This document shows positions 1 to 7,555 of a stretch of DNA of 37,946 nt, in pieces. The notes beneath the pieces are model-generated. The model searched no databases. It saw only the letters and a list, made by a program, of their open reading frames with translations, and had not been told where the DNA came from. A program made the position numbers and the translations under genes. Every line of letters begins with the position of its first letter. Position 1 is the stretch's first letter. The DNA is taken from the NCBI RefSeq assembly GCF_007672725.1, contig NZ_VDTC01000012.1:1-37946 (forward strand). The letters run 5' to 3'. The stretch comes from Corynebacterium aurimucosum ATCC 700975 (GTDB lineage: Bacteria; Actinomycetota; Actinomycetes; Mycobacteriales; Mycobacteriaceae).

Positions 1-29
1 TTGTGGGAGAGTAAGAAACCGCCGACACC
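1..29 (+). rRNA. rrf: 5S ribosomal RNA, 3' end only
   Basis: The first bases read TTGTGGGAGAGTAAGAAACC followed by GCCGACACC. This is the conserved 3' arm of bacterial 5S rRNA (the GGGAGAGTAGG..CCGCC block). The gene starts outside the window. A strong rho-independent terminator follows at 59-110, as expected at the end of an rRNA operon. The exact 3' end is uncertain by a few bases. Confidence 0.75.
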
Positions 30-58
30 AAACAACAACAAACAACTCAATACAACAA

Positions 59-110
59 GCCCGTCACCTAGAGCAACAACTCAACGGTGACGGGCTTCTT
101 CGTCGTTTTT
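59..110 (+). terminator. Rho-independent terminator of the rRNA operon
   Basis: A perfect 10-bp stem, GCCCGTCACC (59-68) with GGTGACGGGC (86-95), encloses a 17-nt loop and is followed by a T-rich run ending in TTTTT (96-110). It lies just after the 5S rRNA end on the same strand. Confidence 0.88.
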
Positions 111-410
111 GCATACAGCCTACAAGTACAGACCTGAAAATACAGACCTGCAAGTAGGCGTCGTCAAGCACCAAGGGGCCAGGATCGGCGACCTGCGTGA
201 ATGCACTTCCAGGTCTGCACTAATGGCCACACACAAACACATTAGCCCAGCTTCAAGATTCCGGAGCATATATCCATTCAGATGGAGGAGTGAGACGTTC
301 GACCAAAGGCTCATGCAGTAGAGAAGGTGCTTCTTGCACCGCGCCTTGAGCGTATCGGCTTATTAGAATCATTCATATCAGTGCCTTGGCGGGAAAGTAA
401 GGAGTACGCG
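111..410. other. Intergenic region with short direct repeats, no gene seen
   Basis: No convincing gene lies here. The decamer TACAGACCTG occurs twice, at 127-136 and 141-150. The pair is framed by an inverted repeat GCCTAC (118-123) / GTAGGC (154-159). The only open frame (109-321) has no ribosome binding site and no recognisable composition. The stretch separates the rRNA terminator from the toxin locus. Confidence 0.4.
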
Positions 411-1066
411 ATGCGGTTCACCCAAACGTCAGCTACGTTCTCTCATTCCTACAACGCGGCCTTCCTCAAGGACCTGAAGTCCGTGCGCTTCAGCACACAG
501 AATGGCAATCCTTCCTCTTTCAGGTTTCTCGATGCATTTTTGTCGAAGAGGCCTATACCGCATGTACGTGATGGGCGCGGCGGTTTACTGTTCTTAGTCA
601 TTATGCTCGTGGCCTCGGCCTGCATTTTCCTCTTCGCTCTTCTGCTAAATGGCTTTGATATCTCGTGGCTGCTTGCGTTCCTTCTTGGTGCGTTGTTGTG
701 TTGTCGCGCGTCAGTGGGTGTTGTATATCAACAGACTGGTAGACAGGTATTCAATCCGCACAAAGAGGTGTGCCTTCCCCGGGAAGTTGGTGGTGGAATT
801 GGCAACAATGTCGATTTAATGAGGCATGGCGCGCCCCTATATGGATAGATCGAAACCCGGTGAATTTGCACCATATCAGCCAAGATGATCGAACAGCTGT
901 AGTAGAAATTACAAAACAGATGCACACAGAAAACGCTAAAGTTCTCCCTATATTCCACAGAATGAATGGGAGCGGGTTTCCAACAGATGTAACCCTTGAC
1001 GACCGCGCATCCTTTAGGGAGTGTCGACACACATACTGGAAAGAAAAGGCATTGGACTACCTATGA
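411..1066 (+). pseudogene. Polymorphic toxin with C-terminal LHH (HNH/Endo VII) nuclease, frameshifted
   Basis: The first part (ATG 411, SD GTAAGGAG at 397-404) reads to a stop at 846-848. It has a polar N-terminus and two adjacent hydrophobic helices, roughly residues 57-98. Its last residues, VDLMRHGAP, are the usual lead-in to LHH nucleases. The continuation APIWIDRNPVNLHHISQ is in another frame and runs to a stop at 1064-1066. That frame carries LHH, then EITKQMHTEN, then FRECRHTYWKEKA, matching the order of the LHH domain of the HNH/Endo VII superfamily (NLHH..Q, H.EN, F..WR..YW..RA). A one-base change in the C run at 834-837 would join the two frames. The piece lacks a secretion or trafficking domain, so it may be a displaced toxin tip. 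A SUKH-like immunity gene follows with an ATGA overlap. A sequencing error or programmed frameshift would make it functional. Confidence 0.62.
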
Positions 1067-1479
1067 CCGGTCAGAAAAAACTCTCAGATAAGCTACTCTC
1101 ATACGTGTACGGCCACGGACTAAGTAAAAGTGAACTGTCTCAGCTGAAGTCGGTGGCTCCATCTTGGATTCCCGAACAATACTTCCAATTCTGGAAGCAT
1201 TACACGGCCTTTTCTCCGCCATCGTTAGTTTTCTTCACACCTGCCCCATACGGAGTCTATGAAAACGCCTTCGAAGGGTTTCTAGAAGATTTCCGGTCAG
1301 TCGATCTTGTCGATTCAAAACGCTTCTTCCCAGTAGCCTATGATGACGGTTTTGTCTGGGGCGTCTTCGAACAGAAGCCCAATGGGTCGGTTATATGTGG
1401 AATGTACGATTTTCAAGAAAAGGACTACGTTGAAGGCCCCTTCAAGACATTCGAGGAGTGGGTTTACAGCTACGGATAA
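1063..1479 (+). CDS. SMI1/KNR4 (SUKH)-like immunity protein
   Basis: The 138-residue product contains WIPEQYFQFW near residue 37, a middle FFPVAYDDGFVWGVF and an aromatic acidic C-terminus (FKTFEEWVYSYG). This pattern fits the SUKH superfamily, whose members neutralise contact-dependent nuclease toxins by direct binding. I chose ATG 1063 because it overlaps the toxin stop as ATGA (ATG 1063-1065, TGA 1064-1066), the usual coupling of an immunity gene to its toxin. An upstream in-frame start near 1021 would lie inside the toxin tail. LHH toxins paired with SMI1/KNR4 partners are known, for example YobL-YobK in Bacillus subtilis. The family call rests on motifs and context, not on an alignment. 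Unlike the toxin, this gene is intact. Confidence 0.62.
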   Translation: MTGQKKLSDKLLSYVYGHGLSKSELSQLKSVAPSWIPEQYFQFWKHYTAFSPPSLVFFTPAPYGVYENAFEGFLEDFRSVDLVDSKRFFPVAYDDGFVWGVFEQKPNGSVICGMYDFQEKDYVEGPFKTFEEWVYSYG

Positions 1480-1974
1480 ACAGGCTTTGCGAGCCCGGCT
1501 CAAATGGATGAATTAACGACGTACTAAATGATCGGAAAGTGGCACAGACGGCACTCCTGGTGCGGCCTTCTAGCCCCCCAATGACTTCGAAGCACTCACA
1601 TCAGCTACACCAACCCAAGCAGCATAGCTAACCCCCGATGTGTCTACTTTCCGGGGGTCAGGCCCGTTCGCGCGTCGAATTCGCCTCGCCTGGAACAATG
1701 GTTGGACCTTTTGGGCAGTCGTCCGTGGTATGCCATTGGAGCACGGAAGCGTAGAGCATGGACTTAGCTCTTCGCAGGTGGCTGCGGGATTAGAGTGCGT
1801 GTGTGATGAGTGGCGTTTGGGTGAGGTTGCCTGGCCGCCGAATAGTGTGTAGTCGCCGAACTGGGACCGTAGGTTGTGGGGCACTTCACTAGCAGTTGGT
1901 TCGTATTGCCGTTTCTGGGGCCGTGACCTGTAGACTGGTTCGGTACATACGGACACGTCTACCGCAGAAAGTGC
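1480..1974. other. Intergenic region, no gene identified
   Basis: About 495 bases between the immunity gene and the TPR gene. Open frames exist on both strands (1640-1852 plus, 1570-1956 minus), but they overlap each other, lack ribosome binding sites and show no motif I know. A weak promoter for the downstream operon may lie near the end: TTGCCG at 1906-1911, TAGACT at 1931-1936 (19-bp spacer) and TACATA at 1944-1949. The region could be decayed accessory sequence. Confidence 0.35.
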
Positions 1975-2922
1975 ATGGCTTTAATGTCTGAATCCAACTC
2001 CCGTAACCACGGCCGTGGCCGCGAAGGTTCCGCAGAAGGCAACCGTGGGCACTACGGCTCTGGGGGCCGCAAGTTTGAGAAGCACGGCGGCGCAGCGGGG
2101 CGTCGAGAAGAGCGTCGCGGTGATCGCCGAGACGACCGCCGAGGTGGCCGCGCAGGCGCTAAACCTCGCCGCAACGACCGCAATGGGCATGGCGGCGGCA
2201 AAAATAAGGTCTCGCACCCACAGCGTTCAGGCTACCGTGAGGAGCGCATCAGTCGTCGTATGACAGATCCAGACCTGCCATCTGATATCGACATTACGGA
2301 TCTTGATCCTTCGGTACTTCAGGATCTTTCGTCGCTCTCCAAGGAAAACTCCGAAGCCGTTGCTAAACACCTCATCATGGCGGCAACGTGGCTTGAGGAC
2401 GACCCCCAACTGTCGCTACGCCATGCACGTGCTGCCAAAGACCGTGCCGGACGTGTATCAGTCGTCCGTGAAATGAACGGAATCGCTGCATATAGGGCTG
2501 GAGAGTGGAAGGAAGCCCTTGCGGAGCTGCGTGCAGCGCGCCGCATTTCCGGTGGCCCTGGGCTGCTCGCGGTCATGGCTGATTGCGAGCGAGGCCTCGG
2601 GCGCCCAGAAAAGGCTGTTGATTTGTGGCGGGGCGAGGAGGCTAAGGAACTCGCGGCGGAGGATGCGATCGAGTTGGCTATCGTTGCTGCAGGGGCGCGA
2701 TTGGACATGGGGCAGGCAGATTCAGCCGTAGTTACCATCCAACGCGCAAAGCCTTCTAAGGATTCCACGGGATTCTCGGCATGCCGCCTTTCCTACGCCT
2801 ATGCCAATGCTTTGTTGGAGGCTGGCCGCAAGGAAGAGGCCCGGGAGTGGTTCCAGCACGCGATTGACATCGATGAAGGAGACTGGACCGACGCTGCAGA
2901 GCGTCTGGCCGAGTGCAAATAA
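1975..2922 (+). CDS. TPR-repeat protein with Arg/Gly-rich basic N-terminus
   Basis: The product has 315 residues. Residues 1-90 are extremely rich in Arg, Gly, Asp and His, with RGDRRDDRRGGR-type stretches, and resemble disordered RGG tails that bind nucleic acid. From about residue 110 the protein is helical, with TPR-like A/L/Y spacing (for example HARAAKDRAG, YANALLEAGRKEEAREWF), probably four or five repeats ending at the C-terminus. It is the first gene of the tight plus-strand operon and overlaps the HAD gene by one base (TAATG). ATG 1975 has a poor SD (AGAAAG); ATG 1984 is an alternative. A role as an RNA- or ribosome-associated scaffold is plausible because tlyA is downstream, but it is not shown. 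Confidence 0.75.
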   Translation: MALMSESNSRNHGRGREGSAEGNRGHYGSGGRKFEKHGGAAGRREERRGDRRDDRRGGRAGAKPRRNDRNGHGGGKNKVSHPQRSGYREERISRRMTDPDLPSDIDITDLDPSVLQDLSSLSKENSEAVAKHLIMAATWLEDDPQLSLRHARAAKDRAGRVSVVREMNGIAAYRAGEWKEALAELRAARRISGGPGLLAVMADCERGLGRPEKAVDLWRGEEAKELAAEDAIELAIVAAGARLDMGQADSAVVTIQRAKPSKDSTGFSACRLSYAYANALLEAGRKEEAREWFQHAIDIDEGDWTDAAERLAECK

Positions 2923-3905
2923 TGAGTATTCTCAAAACCCATGATTCATTGCTCCTCGATCTCGACGGAACAGTATGGGAGGGCGGACAGGCTCTTCAGT
3001 GCGTCGTCGACGTGGTCAATTCCTGCGGTATTCCTGCAGTTTATGTCACGAACAATGCATCCCGAAGCCCCCAAACCGTAGCGGGTATGCTCGGCGAGAT
3101 CGGCTTGGAGACGGATGCGCAACACGTTGTTACCTCTGCGCAAGCGGTAGTCAAGATCACTCGTGAGGAACTTCCAGCAGGCGCGAAAGTCCTCGTCATC
3201 GGCGCGGACTCATTTCGTTCACTGGCGCGTGAGGCGGGCTTCGATGTTGTACACAGTGCCGACGATAAGCCCGCCGCGGTCCTGCAAGGTATGGACAAGT
3301 CGGTGGGCTGGGAGCAGCTCTCTGAAGGCGCGTTGGCAATTAATCACGGCGCAAAGTTCTTTGCCTCCAACCTGGATACGTCTCTTCCGACGGAGCGCGG
3401 AATGGCTGTGGGCAACGGCTCGCTAGTCGCAGCTATCGTTTCAACTACCGGCGTAGAACCCATTTCGGCAGGTAAGCCGGAACCCGCTATGTTCACTCAA
3501 GCAGCTAAGCTCGTGGGGTCGACGAAGCCTCTAGCTGTAGGGGACCGCCTTGACACGGACATTGTTGGCGGCAACAACGCTGCAATGGATACCTTCCACG
3601 TCCTTACAGGTGTGTCCCGGGAGCTTGCTCTGATTGAAGCTACTGCGGAGGAACGCCCTGATTTCATTGGTGCAGGATTCCACGAGCTCTCCTTATCGGC
3701 CGCACAGGCGCGCCCAGGTTCCCAGGGAGGCTTCCGGGCACGGTTTGACGGCTACGACATTGTTCTTCAAGGCGGGAACGAGAAATCGACGTCGATCGAG
3801 GCGTTGCGTACCGTCCTCGAAGTTGCCTGGGCCGGTGCTGAGCCGCCTCGCTACATTCAGCCACGGAGTGAAGCCGCGGAGAGGGTTGTGTCTACATGGC
3901 GGTAA
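2922..3905 (+). CDS. HAD-superfamily (NagD-like, subfamily IIA) phosphatase
   Basis: The 327-residue product starts at ATG 2922, which overlaps the previous stop as TAATG. HAD motif I is DLDGT (residues 13-17). Motif II is in VTNNASRSP, motif III Lys is in SAGKPEP, and motif IV is AVGDRLDTDI. A cap inserted between motifs II and III is typical of the NagD / p-nitrophenylphosphatase branch. After motif IV there is an extra domain of about 90 residues, including GGFRARFDGYDIVLQ, found in actinobacterial members. The substrate is unknown; sugar phosphates or other phosphometabolites are usual for this branch. An earlier GTG (2913) lies inside the TPR gene and has no SD. The small ORF at 3896 overlaps its 3' end. 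Confidence 0.88.
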   Translation: MSILKTHDSLLLDLDGTVWEGGQALQCVVDVVNSCGIPAVYVTNNASRSPQTVAGMLGEIGLETDAQHVVTSAQAVVKITREELPAGAKVLVIGADSFRSLAREAGFDVVHSADDKPAAVLQGMDKSVGWEQLSEGALAINHGAKFFASNLDTSLPTERGMAVGNGSLVAAIVSTTGVEPISAGKPEPAMFTQAAKLVGSTKPLAVGDRLDTDIVGGNNAAMDTFHVLTGVSRELALIEATAEERPDFIGAGFHELSLSAAQARPGSQGGFRARFDGYDIVLQGGNEKSTSIEALRTVLEVAWAGAEPPRYIQPRSEAAERVVSTWR

Positions 3906-4057
3906 AGCCTCATGACCCGCGCGCGGTTTTGGCTCCGGAGAAGCTGGATGCGTCGCTCGCGGAGATTCTCAATGAACCAGCTGAGAACCTTGAACAAGAA
4001 CTTGCTCAGCTGGATCGCGCTCATACTGTGCTGCGGGATGCGCTCCAAGACAATTAG
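3896..4057 (+). CDS. Small conserved-looking protein, 53 aa
   Basis: ATG 3896 lies inside the last codons of the HAD gene, and the frame runs to TAG 4055-4057. The product is acidic and helical; the segment LEQELAQLDRAHTVLRDAL (residues 32-50) reads as an amphipathic coiled coil. The overlap with the upstream gene, the codon usage and the lack of any other gene between 3905 and 4097 all favour real coding. I recall small hypothetical proteins of this kind between the HAD gene and tlyA in other Corynebacterium and Mycobacterium genomes, but I cannot verify homology here. The function is unknown; a coiled-coil adaptor would fit. Confidence 0.7.
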   Translation: MAVKPHDPRAVLAPEKLDASLAEILNEPAENLEQELAQLDRAHTVLRDALQDN

Positions 4058-4096
4058 CGCTGACCGTCGAGGATTCTAAGGGAAGAGGAGCTTTTC

Positions 4097-4906
4097 ATGC
4101 CACCGCAACGCCGCCGTCTCGACGCGGAGCTAGTGCGCCGAAAGATTGCGCGCTCACGGGAACAAGCCGTTGAGATGATCAAGGCCGGCCGCGTGACCGT
4201 CGGGGGTTTCAAAGCGATGAAGCCCGCGACGGTAGTTGAGCCTGAGGTGTCTATCAAGGTTGAGGCCAGCGAGGGGGATGATTGGGCTTCGCGTGGCGCG
4301 CACAAGCTCCTTGGCGCTCTCGAGGCTTTCGACGTTGACCTTAGGGGAAAGCGAGTGTTGGATGCGGGGGCGTCGACTGGCGGCTTTACCGATGTGTGCC
4401 TGCGCCGCGGTGCCGCGGAGGTGCTATCCGTCGATGTGGGCTACGGGCAGTTGTTGTGGCGTTTGCAGAATGACGAACGGGTTACGGTGCTCGACCGCAC
4501 TAACATTCGCCACCTGACACTTGAGCACACGAATGGTCCCTGCGACGCCATGGTTGGTGACCTATCGTTTATCTCCCTGAAGCTTGTGCTTCCAGCGATT
4601 GCATCGTGCATGGCTGATGGCGCGTGGCTATTGCCCATGGTCAAACCACAGTTTGAGGTGGGCAAAGACCGGATAGGGTCCGGTGGTGTGGTGCGCTCTC
4701 CTGAGCTACGGGCGGAAGTAACCAAGGATGTCGCTATCTTCGCTCAGGAGCTCGGGCTCAGCGTGAAAGGCGTGGCGGCATCGCCGTTACCTGGACCAAG
4801 CGGCAATGTTGAGTACTTCCTCTGGTTGGTCAAGGATGGATTGTCCACCCCGGAAGATAGGCTTGATGCAATGATCGAGACGGCTATCAAGGAAGGACCC
4901 CAGTGA
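4097..4906 (+). CDS. tlyA: TlyA, 16S/23S rRNA 2'-O-ribose cytidine methyltransferase
   Basis: The product has 269 residues, the usual length. SD GGAAGAGGAG (4081-4090) precedes ATG 4097. An N-terminal S4 RNA-binding domain (RLDAELVRRKIARSREQA, then AGRVTVGG) is followed by an FtsJ-like Rossmann methyltransferase. The SAM motif is VLDAGASTGGFTDVCL, near residues 89-104. Residues of the expected Lys-Asp-Lys-Glu tetrad sit in SRGAHKLLGAL, VGDLSFISL, MVKPQFEVGKDR and GNVEYFLWL. In mycobacteria TlyA methylates C1409 of 16S and C1920 of 23S rRNA and so makes ribosomes sensitive to capreomycin. Its stop overlaps the GTG start of the NAD kinase gene, so the two are probably translationally coupled. 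Confidence 0.95.
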   Translation: MPPQRRRLDAELVRRKIARSREQAVEMIKAGRVTVGGFKAMKPATVVEPEVSIKVEASEGDDWASRGAHKLLGALEAFDVDLRGKRVLDAGASTGGFTDVCLRRGAAEVLSVDVGYGQLLWRLQNDERVTVLDRTNIRHLTLEHTNGPCDAMVGDLSFISLKLVLPAIASCMADGAWLLPMVKPQFEVGKDRIGSGGVVRSPELRAEVTKDVAIFAQELGLSVKGVAASPLPGPSGNVEYFLWLVKDGLSTPEDRLDAMIETAIKEGPQ

Positions 4907-5814
4907 GCAGTAGTGTCGCCGCGGAGGGCACCAACCGCCGCGAAATTCTTCTTGTTCCGCACGCGAGCCGCGCGGATAATCTTGCCGCTACGCATCGCGC
5001 GGCGGAGCTGCTCCAGGAGGCAGGCATCAAGGTGCGCGTGTGCGCAGCGGATACCGTCCTTCCGGGCCTGCAGCATGTTCGGCATACGCCAGCTGCTGCC
5101 GAAGGTTGTGAATTGGTGCTGGTTCTCGGTGGCGATGGCACATTTTTGCGCGCGGCAGATATGGCGCGTGCCGTCGATGTTCCCGTGCTTGGAATAAACC
5201 TGGGCCACGTCGGCTTCCTCGCCGAGTGGGAAGCGGAGTCACTCGACCGTGCGTTAGTACGAGTTATCGAGCAATCCTATGAGGTCGAAGACCGGCTTAC
5301 TATCGACGTCACCGTGTTTGATGCTGACGGGAAACTGCGTGAGCGTAGCTGGGCGCTCAATGAGGCGTCGATTGAGAATCTCAACCGCTCGGGGGTGCTG
5401 GACGCCATCCTCGAGGTGGATGGGCGCCCGGTATCTGCTTTTGGTTGCGATGGCGTGCTCATCTCCACTCCGACTGGATCCACGGCCTATGCCTTCTCCG
5501 CCGGAGGGCCAGTTCTGTGGCCTTCTCTTGATGCCATCCTGGTTGTGCCAAACAACGCGCATGCCTTGTTTACCAAACCGCTCGTGGTGTCTCCGGATTC
5601 GCAAGTCGCGGTGGAATCGGCGTCGGCGACGACTCCGGCCGTGGTCATCCTTGACGGATTCCGGGAAGTCTCGATGCCTCCAGGTTCGCGCGCGGAGGTC
5701 GTTCGTGGTGAAAGGCCGGTGCGCTGGGTACGTCTAGATCAGCAGCCATTCACTGATCGTCTGGTGTCCAAGCTGCGCCTCCCCGTGGAAGGTTGGCGCG
5801 GGCCGCGTCACTAG
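4903..5814 (+). CDS. nadK: NAD kinase (ATP/polyphosphate)
   Basis: The product has 303 residues and starts with GTG 4903, overlapping the tlyA stop (GTGA). The enzyme phosphorylates NAD to NADP in the cytoplasm. Diagnostic motifs are present: LVLGGDGTFLRAAD (the GGDG nucleotide site), NLGHVGFLAEWE, and the long substrate-binding stretch beginning DGVLISTPTGSTAY and continuing FSAGGPVLWP. The C-terminal beta sandwich of the family is intact. The older symbol is ppnK. The tlyA-nadK-recN order is conserved in actinobacteria, so the call is secure. Confidence 0.95.
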   Translation: MSSSVAAEGTNRREILLVPHASRADNLAATHRAAELLQEAGIKVRVCAADTVLPGLQHVRHTPAAAEGCELVLVLGGDGTFLRAADMARAVDVPVLGINLGHVGFLAEWEAESLDRALVRVIEQSYEVEDRLTIDVTVFDADGKLRERSWALNEASIENLNRSGVLDAILEVDGRPVSAFGCDGVLISTPTGSTAYAFSAGGPVLWPSLDAILVVPNNAHALFTKPLVVSPDSQVAVESASATTPAVVILDGFREVSMPPGSRAEVVRGERPVRWVRLDQQPFTDRLVSKLRLPVEGWRGPRH

Positions 5815-5852
5815 GTTGTTTGGCGCGTATTTAGGAAGGAAGATAGCTCACC

Positions 5853-7529
5853 GTGCTCGTTGATATCAGCATCTCTGACCTCGGCGTGATTGAAAGCTCC
5901 GCAGCGGAACTATCGCCAGGACTCACCGTGCTCACCGGCGAAACCGGCGCTGGTAAGACCATGGTGGTAACCGGCCTACGCCTTCTCGCCGGCGGTCGCG
6001 CGGATGCATCACGTGTGCGCGATGGCGCCGCGAAAGCAGCCGTAGAAGGGCACTTTTCCTCCAGTTCTCTTGCCGTAGCGAAGGTAGTCGAAGAATCAGG
6101 CGGTGAGCCAGATGAAAACGGCGAATTCATTGCCTCCCGCACGGTGTCGGCGGCGGGACGCTCACGCGCCTACTTGGGTGGGCGTTCAGTGCCGGCGGCG
6201 ACATTGGGGGAGTTCGCCTCCCACCTGATTACTGTGCACGGTCAGAACGACCAGCTGCGTTTGCTATCTGCCGATCAACAATTGGCAGCGATCGATCGCT
6301 TTGAACCTGCGATTGACAAGGTTCGCACCGCATATACCGATGCGTTTAGCCACTGGCGCGCGTTGGCTAAGGACTATCAGCGTCGTACGGAATCACGGCG
6401 CGAGATGGCGCAGGAAGTTGACAGGTTGCAGTTCGCTATTAAGGAGATCTCCGAGCTCGATCCGCAACCAGGCGAAGATGCCGAACTCGTGACCCTTATT
6501 AAGCGCTTGCAAGATGTTGATGCTTTGCGTGAGGGCGCAGCCACCGCTCTCAGTGCTCTGGATGGGGGCGAAGGATTTGGGGATGAGGACACCGCCGTCA
6601 ATCTTGTCGGCGCCGCCGAATCAGCACTCGCTGGGGCAAGTGATACCGAGCTCGCTCGCCTAGGGGAGCGCGTTAGCGAAGTCACCGCGCAGCTGACCGA
6701 CATCGCTGCCGACCTCACGACGTATTTGAGCGATCTACCCGCCGATCCCAACCTCCTCGAGGAATCCCTACAGCGCCAACAGGAGCTCAAGCGGCTTACC
6801 CGCAAATATGCTGCTGATATCGATGGAGTCCTGGCCTGGCGGGATGCCGCTGAGGCCAAACTCGCTACGTTGGATACCTCTACCGAGGCCCTTGAGGCCT
6901 TAAAGAAAGAGGTAATGGAGGCCGAAAAGACGATGGTGTCCAAAGCCGAAAAGCTCACTGCCGCCCGTACCAAGGCCGCGAAGAAGCTCGGGGCTCAGGT
7001 CACCGAAGAAATTCATGGCCTGGCCATGCCGAACTCCACCTTGACGGCCGCCGTCAAGAAGACGAAGTACTCCAAGTCCGGCGCGGATGAGGTCGAATTT
7101 CAACTCAACGGCAAGCCCTTGGCTTCCGCGGCCTCGGGCGGTGAGCTCTCGCGCGTCATGCTGGCCATGGAGGTAGTTTTGGCCAGCGGCGACGGGACCA
7201 CCTTGGTCTTCGACGAGGTGGATGCCGGCGTCGGTGGCCGCGCGGCGGTGGAGATTGGGCGTCGTCTAGCGCGGCTGTCCACCACCAACCAGGTCATTTG
7301 TGTCACCCACCTGCCGCAAGTGGCCGCCTATGCGGACTCACACTTGCACGTGTCGAAGGAGAAATTCACGTCGGGTGTTGCGGATTTGGCCGCCGAGGAG
7401 CGCGTTGAGGAGCTCGCGCGTATGCTCGCTGGCCTCGATGACACCGAGACGGGCCGCGCGCATGCACAAGAGCTCTTCGATAGGGCTCAAGCAGAAGTCG
7501 AGACTTTCCGCGCGCCTTCCACACCTTGA
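5853..7529 (+). CDS. recN: RecN, SMC-like DNA double-strand-break repair ATPase
   Basis: The product has 558 residues, normal for RecN. GTG 5853 is preceded by AGGAAGG. Walker A is GETGAGKT at residues 29-36, the ABC signature SGGELSRVMLAME starts near 428, and Walker B LVFDEVDAGVGG lies near 450-460. The middle (about residues 150-390) is a long Glu/Lys/Ala coiled coil, including TEALEALKKEVMEAEKT. RecN helps hold and repair broken DNA in homologous recombination. Its own SD and a 38-base gap after nadK suggest partly independent translation within the operon. Confidence 0.95.
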   Translation: MLVDISISDLGVIESSAAELSPGLTVLTGETGAGKTMVVTGLRLLAGGRADASRVRDGAAKAAVEGHFSSSSLAVAKVVEESGGEPDENGEFIASRTVSAAGRSRAYLGGRSVPAATLGEFASHLITVHGQNDQLRLLSADQQLAAIDRFEPAIDKVRTAYTDAFSHWRALAKDYQRRTESRREMAQEVDRLQFAIKEISELDPQPGEDAELVTLIKRLQDVDALREGAATALSALDGGEGFGDEDTAVNLVGAAESALAGASDTELARLGERVSEVTAQLTDIAADLTTYLSDLPADPNLLEESLQRQQELKRLTRKYAADIDGVLAWRDAAEAKLATLDTSTEALEALKKEVMEAEKTMVSKAEKLTAARTKAAKKLGAQVTEEIHGLAMPNSTLTAAVKKTKYSKSGADEVEFQLNGKPLASAASGGELSRVMLAMEVVLASGDGTTLVFDEVDAGVGGRAAVEIGRRLARLSTTNQVICVTHLPQVAAYADSHLHVSKEKFTSGVADLAAEERVEELARMLAGLDDTETGRAHAQELFDRAQAEVETFRAPSTP

Positions 7530-7555
7530 GCCCCTAACAGGGGAAACTGTCAGAC

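Noticed and set aside
1570..1956. 128-codon minus-strand open frame upstream of the TPR gene
   Set aside because: No SD and no recognisable motif, composition unlike the neighbours, and overlap with an equally weak plus-strand frame.
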